The notes under the pieces: model-generated
What the model was told of the DNA's origin: nothing
The model's input: the letters and a program-made list of their open reading frames with translations, nothing else
Database searches by the model: none
Source: Clostridiales bacterium
Lineage (GTDB): Bacteria > Bacillota > Clostridia > Christensenellales > Aristaeellaceae
Length of the DNA stretch: 18,720 nucleotides
NCBI GenBank assembly: GCA_004555535.1
Contig: SFHU01000052.1
Span: forward strand, 1 to 18,720
Reading direction: 5' to 3'
Shown: one piece after another, positions 14,913 through 18,720 of the stretch
Numbering within the stretch: position 1 is the stretch's first letter
How the letters are laid out: every line of letters begins with the position of its first letter
Program-made: the position numbers and the translations under genes

Positions 14913-16676
14913 ATGAAAGGAACCCTGAAGGCCCTCTTCGCGGCAGCGCTGGCTGTGCTGCTGCTGGGCTGCGCCGCCGCTTCTGCGGAGGAAGCGTCTG
15001 CGGCGCCCATCCACACGCCCGCCGTGCCGGTCATCGGCGAGGACGGCGCGTACAGCCTCGATGCCGCGGACTACGCGGATCAGTGGACACTCGTCACCGA
15101 CGAGGGCACCGGCATCGCCTATTACATGCTCGACGTTGTCTACTGCGCGTCGCCGGTCGATCCCGCCGTGCAGCATCTGGCGATCTATGCGCCGGAGGCC
15201 TATCTGCGCGTCGAGAATGGCCGCGCCGTCAAGAACGCCGAGGGCAGCGTGACCAGCGGCAACGGCGTCGTCTATACAGCTGAGACTGCGCCGATCCTCT
15301 ACACCAACACCAGCGGCGGCTACTCCTCCAGCCGCGTGGAGGACGTGAACATCGCCTACATCCGCGAGGGCTATGTGCAGGTCAGCGTCGGCGCGCGCGG
15401 CAAGGAAACCGTCGATGCGCAGGGCCATTACATCGGCCAGCTCCCGCTGATCATGGTCGACCTCAAGGCGGGTATCCGTTATTTGAAGGCGAACGACAGC
15501 GTGCTCCCGGGCAGCGCCGAGCACATCGTCTCCTATGGATACAGCTCCGGCGGCGCGGTTGGCGTGATGCTGGGCGCCTCCGGCAATTCTCCGATCTATG
15601 ACGGTTACCTCGCCGACATCGGCGCGGCGCAGGCGACTGACGACATCCTCATCGTGCTGGGCTACTGCCCGATTACGAACCTCGACTCTGCGGACGCGGG
15701 CTACGAGTGGTTCCAGGCGGGCAACCAGGAGTACTTCCTGTTCAACGCGATGGCGGTGGACATGTACGGCAACGACATCAGCGACCAGATCACCGTCGGC
15801 CGCGGCAACTTCCATCCCTTCGGCGACAACGTCCTCGGCGGCGCGCATGAGGATGAGCTCGCGGCGAAGCTCTACGACTGGTATGTCGGCTACATTCAGG
15901 GCTATGGCTTTGATTTGGGCGACGATGGCCGCAGCGGCGCGTATTTCACCGGCCTGGTCGATCTCTACTCTGACGGCCTGACCCAGTGGCTGACGCGCTA
16001 TGACGAGCTGACCACCCCGAACAAGGAGCAGTATCCGGACGCCGCCGCCTATGTGCAGCATCTCTACGACGACTTCGGCGCGGCGGAATGGCTCTCCATC
16101 GCCGAGGATGGCGTGACCGCGACGATCACCGACTACGACGTGTTCATGGGCCACTTCATCAACCGCAACAAGATGTGCCCGAGCCTGGATTCCTACAACA
16201 AGGCCAGCAACGAGGGCAGTGCCTTCGTCGATGCCGACGGCAACCGGAAGCATTTCAGCGTGCTCGTGCGCGATCTGCTCGTCGAGATGGTGGAGGAATA
16301 CAGGGACTCCGACCACTTCACGGCGGAGGAGTATGACTACATCGTCCGTTTGGCCGATGCCTACGCGGCGGACGTCGACGACGAGGCGACGCAGCTGCTT
16401 GCGATCATGAGCCCGGTCAACTACGTCGTGCGCGACGGCGAGGCGTGGAGCAGCACGCTCGCGCCGCACTGGCGCTTCCACATCGGCTCCGCCGACGGCG
16501 ACCACGGCCTGCCGGCTGCCTGGCTGATGCACAATGCCCTGACGGCCTTCGCGGCGGACCGGATTGAGGACTCCGTCGTGGAGATCAGCTGGGATCAGCC
16601 GCACAGCCCTGCCGAGATCGATGTGCAGGATCTCTACGATTATATTGACGGGATCATGGCAGGAGAGGCTCAGTAA
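14913..16676 (+). CDS. Exported tannase-family esterase
   Basis: A 587-residue alpha/beta hydrolase homologous to the upstream broken tannase and to lactobacillus tannases. The N-terminus is an export signal with a possible lipobox (LLLGC, C20); cleavage by signal peptidase I after AASA is the alternative. The catalytic triad is complete: S211 in GYSSGG, D528 in HIGSADGD and H564 in SWDQPHS. Other shared segments are GARGKETVDAQGHYIGQLP, VDLKAGIRYLKAN and YCPITNLDSADAGYEW. Expected activity is hydrolysis of gallate esters or gallotannins at the cell surface, releasing gallate for the UbiD/UbiX enzymes. AAAGGAAG precedes the ATG by 7 nt. The family is strongly supported; substrate and anchoring are inferred. 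Confidence 0.88.
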   Translation: MKGTLKALFAAALAVLLLGCAAASAEEASAAPIHTPAVPVIGEDGAYSLDAADYADQWTLVTDEGTGIAYYMLDVVYCASPVDPAVQHLAIYAPEAYLRVENGRAVKNAEGSVTSGNGVVYTAETAPILYTNTSGGYSSSRVEDVNIAYIREGYVQVSVGARGKETVDAQGHYIGQLPLIMVDLKAGIRYLKANDSVLPGSAEHIVSYGYSSGGAVGVMLGASGNSPIYDGYLADIGAAQATDDILIVLGYCPITNLDSADAGYEWFQAGNQEYFLFNAMAVDMYGNDISDQITVGRGNFHPFGDNVLGGAHEDELAAKLYDWYVGYIQGYGFDLGDDGRSGAYFTGLVDLYSDGLTQWLTRYDELTTPNKEQYPDAAAYVQHLYDDFGAAEWLSIAEDGVTATITDYDVFMGHFINRNKMCPSLDSYNKASNEGSAFVDADGNRKHFSVLVRDLLVEMVEEYRDSDHFTAEEYDYIVRLADAYAADVDDEATQLLAIMSPVNYVVRDGEAWSSTLAPHWRFHIGSADGDHGLPAAWLMHNALTAFAADRIEDSVVEISWDQPHSPAEIDVQDLYDYIDGIMAGEAQ

Positions 16677-16684
16677 CGGATATT

Positions 16685-16722
16685 CCCCGGGGCGAAGCGC
16701 CCCGGGGGATTTCTCCCTTTTT
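16685..16722 (+). terminator. Probable terminator of the tannase operon
   Basis: CCCCGGGGCG (16685-16694) and CGCCCCGGGG (16698-16707) form a 10-bp GC stem with an AAG loop. The T run (16718-16722) comes only after 10 intervening bases, so the U tract is offset. Confidence 0.6.
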
Positions 16723-16743
16723 GGAGAATCGCACAAAATGAAA

Positions 16744-16783
16744 ATCCTCCCCGCTGCGAAGCGGAACCGGAAGGCGGGAGGAT
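16744..16783. other. Second hairpin, possible minus-strand terminator
   Basis: ATCCTCCCCGC (16744-16754) pairs with GCGGGAGGAT (16774-16783) with one bulged C. CCGC at 16751-16754 can instead pair with GCGG at 16761-16764. A short T tract follows on the minus strand, so it may stop antisense or read-through transcription. An attenuator for the next gene is less likely. Confidence 0.4.
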
Positions 16784-16846
16784 CCTTTGGCTTACAGCGG
16801 CGACGGAAGGACACGGCGCGCAGGCGCGCAGAAAGCGAGCGGAGCA

Positions 16847-18070
16847 ATGAAATACAGGGCGATCATCGCGGACGACGAGGTGAAGATCATCCGCCTGATT
16901 GAGCAGCTGGGCAGATGGGCGGAGCTGGACATCGAGATTTGCGACACCTGCACGACGGGCAGCGCCGCGCTTGCGAGCATTCTGGCGCTGCGGCCGGACT
17001 TCGTGCTCTCGGATATCAAGATGCCCGGGCTGGACGGGCTGGAGCTGATCAAGCGCGTGCGCGCGCAGGGCGCCTCGCCGCTGTTCATCCTCATCAGCGG
17101 GTACAGGCACTTTGAATATGCCCGGACGGCTGTCTCGCTCAGCGTGATGGACTACCTGCTTAAGCCCATCGACGAGGCGCAGCTTAACGAGACGCTCACG
17201 CGCGTCTGCCGGAGGGTCGACCAGCTGCGCGGCCAGCAGGCCGATGCGCAGGAGGCGCAGAGCCTGCGCCGCACGAGGGAGCGCGAGCAGACCGAGCGTC
17301 TCTTTGACGAGATCATCCTCGGGAACCGCGCGCTGGCCGGGCGCTATCTGCTCTCGGAGGAGACCTGCAACGCGCGATACGGAACGCGCTTTGCGCCCGG
17401 CTGCTATCGCGCGCTATGTGTGTTCTCCAACCTGAGCGAGCTGATGAGCGGCAACACCTCCATGAGCGACGACCGGATCGAAAAGTGCATGCGGGAGAGC
17501 TTCCCCGAATACGTCGTGCGCTGCTGGAAGAGCACCTACAGGGGGACGATCCTGCTGCTCAACAGCGCGGCGGCGCACAGGCGGGAGGTCCGCCAGGCGA
17601 TCGACGCATTCTATTACAGCGTGCGCAATCTGCGCGAGGTGTTCGGCGATTTCCGCCTGCACATCGGCGTGAGCCGGGAGCATACGTCCATTGCGGAGCT
17701 GTGCGAGGCCGTGGACGAGGCGCACATCGCCGAATGGGCGCGCCTGACGGTCAGCAAGGACGGCATTCTCGAATACAGCCAGATCGCCGCGCTGGAGGTC
17801 TTTTCGGGCGACACGCTCCTCTCCGCGGCGGAGCGCAGGGAGATCGTTGACTGCGTGCGCTATCTGCGCAAGGAGGAGCTGGGGCGGCTGATGGAGGCGC
17901 TGAACAGGCGCATGGCGGAGCGGATTCACCAGAGCCCTCGGGGCGTGATGGAGGTGTTCTTCCGCCTGGAGGAGGAGCTGACCGCCGACATGCCGCCGGC
18001 GCAGAGCGGGGCGCTGGCCGAGCGCATCGACTACGCCTACGTGAACAGCTCCAGCTATGAAACAGAATAA
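16847..18070 (+). pseudogene. YesN-like response regulator truncated before its AraC-type DNA-binding domain
   Basis: 407 residues remain. The N-terminal receiver domain (about 1-120) is complete, with acidic D9/D10, phospho-acceptor D56 in LSDIKMPGLDG, S84 in ISGY and K106 in LLKPID. A coiled-coil-like linker (about 125-155) and a middle region of the YesN class follow. These regulators normally end in a roughly 100-residue AraC/HTH_18 domain. Here the protein stops at YVNSSSYETE, just as that domain would begin, where the sequence turns into transposase-like DNA. The product could be phosphorylated but should not bind DNA. The ATG at 16847 has only a weak GGAG 2 nt away. No histidine kinase gene is present in the window. 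Confidence 0.75.
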
Positions 18071-18704
18071 ATCAGTTGAATGTCATCCATTGACTGTGCT
18101 GCATCACATGCGAAAGTTGGATCTTCTGGCGCAGATCAGGCGCAGACGTCCCTATACGCTGTATAAGCAAGGCGGTCATCGCTATGAGAACCTGCTGAAT
18201 CGCCAGTTCATCCAAGAGCAAAAGAACTACCGCTGGGTGACAGATATCACTTACATCATTACTCCGCTAAGAACCTATTACCTCTGCGCCATCATGGATC
18301 TTTGTGGCAGATATATTGTCGCATACCGCCTTGGCACTGAAATCAACGCAACTCTTGTCAGCGATACGGTTCGAGATGCGTTTGCCCATGAAAAAGGGAA
18401 GGTCGCCGATGGACTGCTACTCCACAGCGACCAAGGCTGTCAGTACACCTCTGAAGAATACTTCGCCTTAACGCAAGAATACCACTTTTCGGCTTCAATG
18501 TCCAGACGAGGATGCCCTTATGATAACGCAATAATGGAAAACTTCTTTGGCACATTTAAGACCGAATGCCTTTACAGATGCAAACCAACTACCGGCGAAC
18601 AGGTTCAGCAGCTGGTTGACGAGTATATCCATTTCTACAACTACCAACGCATTGATATGAAAAACGGCCTTACTCCGTTTGAAATCCGGAGTAAAGCCGC
18701 GTAA
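18057..18704 (+). pseudogene. IS3-family transposase (orfB), C-terminal catalytic part
   Basis: A 215-residue frame with the complete rve/DDE integrase core: D63 in WVTDITYI, D125 in LLHSDQGCQYTS and E161 in NAIMENFFGTFKTE. The 35-residue D-to-E spacing is typical of IS3. The C-terminal YIHFYNYQRIDMKNGLTPFE is also characteristic. The N-terminal HTH_21-type region expected before VLHHMRKLDLLAQIRRRRPY is missing, so the gene lost its 5' part at the junction with the response regulator. The first dozen codons may be junction sequence rather than true transposase. It is probably inactive alone. Confidence 0.85.
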
Positions 18705-18720
18705 TGTCGTGCAATTCTAC
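18061..18720 (+). mobile_element. 5'-truncated IS3-family element, continuing to the window edge
   Basis: From about 18060 base composition drops sharply relative to the preceding genes and the coding content becomes an IS3-type transposase. The element's left end, orfA and the start of orfB are absent. The right inverted repeat is not visible within the 16 nt left after the transposase stop. The exact left junction (about 18055-18075) is approximate. Confidence 0.75.

Noticed and set aside
14502..16847. Minus-strand open frame of 781 codons opposite the exported tannase
   Set aside because: Antisense shadow of a clearly conserved plus-strand enzyme, with no credible start or motifs.

Overview
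The window is GC-rich DNA (low to mid 60s percent by eye) from a Firmicute, most likely an anaerobic gut Clostridia lineage. The evidence is strong AGGAGG-type ribosome binding sites, sigma-A-like promoters, an adjacent smpB-ssrA pair, YesN-type signalling, and lactobacillus-like tannase and gallate decarboxylase genes. I cannot place it more precisely from sequence alone.

Layout. (1) 1-480: the 3' part of an EamA/DMT transporter. (2) 611-5443: a divergent locus. Rightward is a three-gene operon: circularly permuted ATP-grasp (COG2308), alpha-E protein (DUF403) and transglutaminase-like protein. Leftward are two overlapping AstE/AspA-type metallohydrolase genes, the first with the zinc ligands and the second without them. 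This looks like a peptide or amide synthesis-and-trimming system of unknown product. (3) 5549-7609: a radical SAM protein and a Sir2 deacylase, divergent from back-to-back promoters. (4) 7687-8582: smpB, tmRNA (tag read as DNNDYCLAA) and a textbook terminator. (5) 8744-9520: a ZIP metal transporter.

(6) 9774-16676: a tannin/gallate module. It has a gallate-decarboxylase-type UbiD protein (LpdC-like), a UbiX-family partner (LpdB-like), a cytoplasmic tannase broken by a 1-nt frameshift, a secreted Gly/Pro-rich protein that also appears frameshifted, and an intact exported tannase with a complete Ser-Asp-His triad. The expected chemistry is gallate ester hydrolysis followed by gallate decarboxylation to pyrogallol.

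(7) 16847-18720: a YesN-like response regulator that lacks its AraC-type DNA-binding domain. It ends abruptly at lower-GC DNA encoding a 5'-truncated IS3-family transposase running to the end of the window. This is either an IS-mediated disruption or an assembly join.

The most interesting points are the divergent ATP-grasp/alpha-E/transglutaminase locus paired with an active/degenerate metallohydrolase duo, the tannase-decarboxylase module with two frameshifts in neighbouring genes, and the unusual tmRNA tag.
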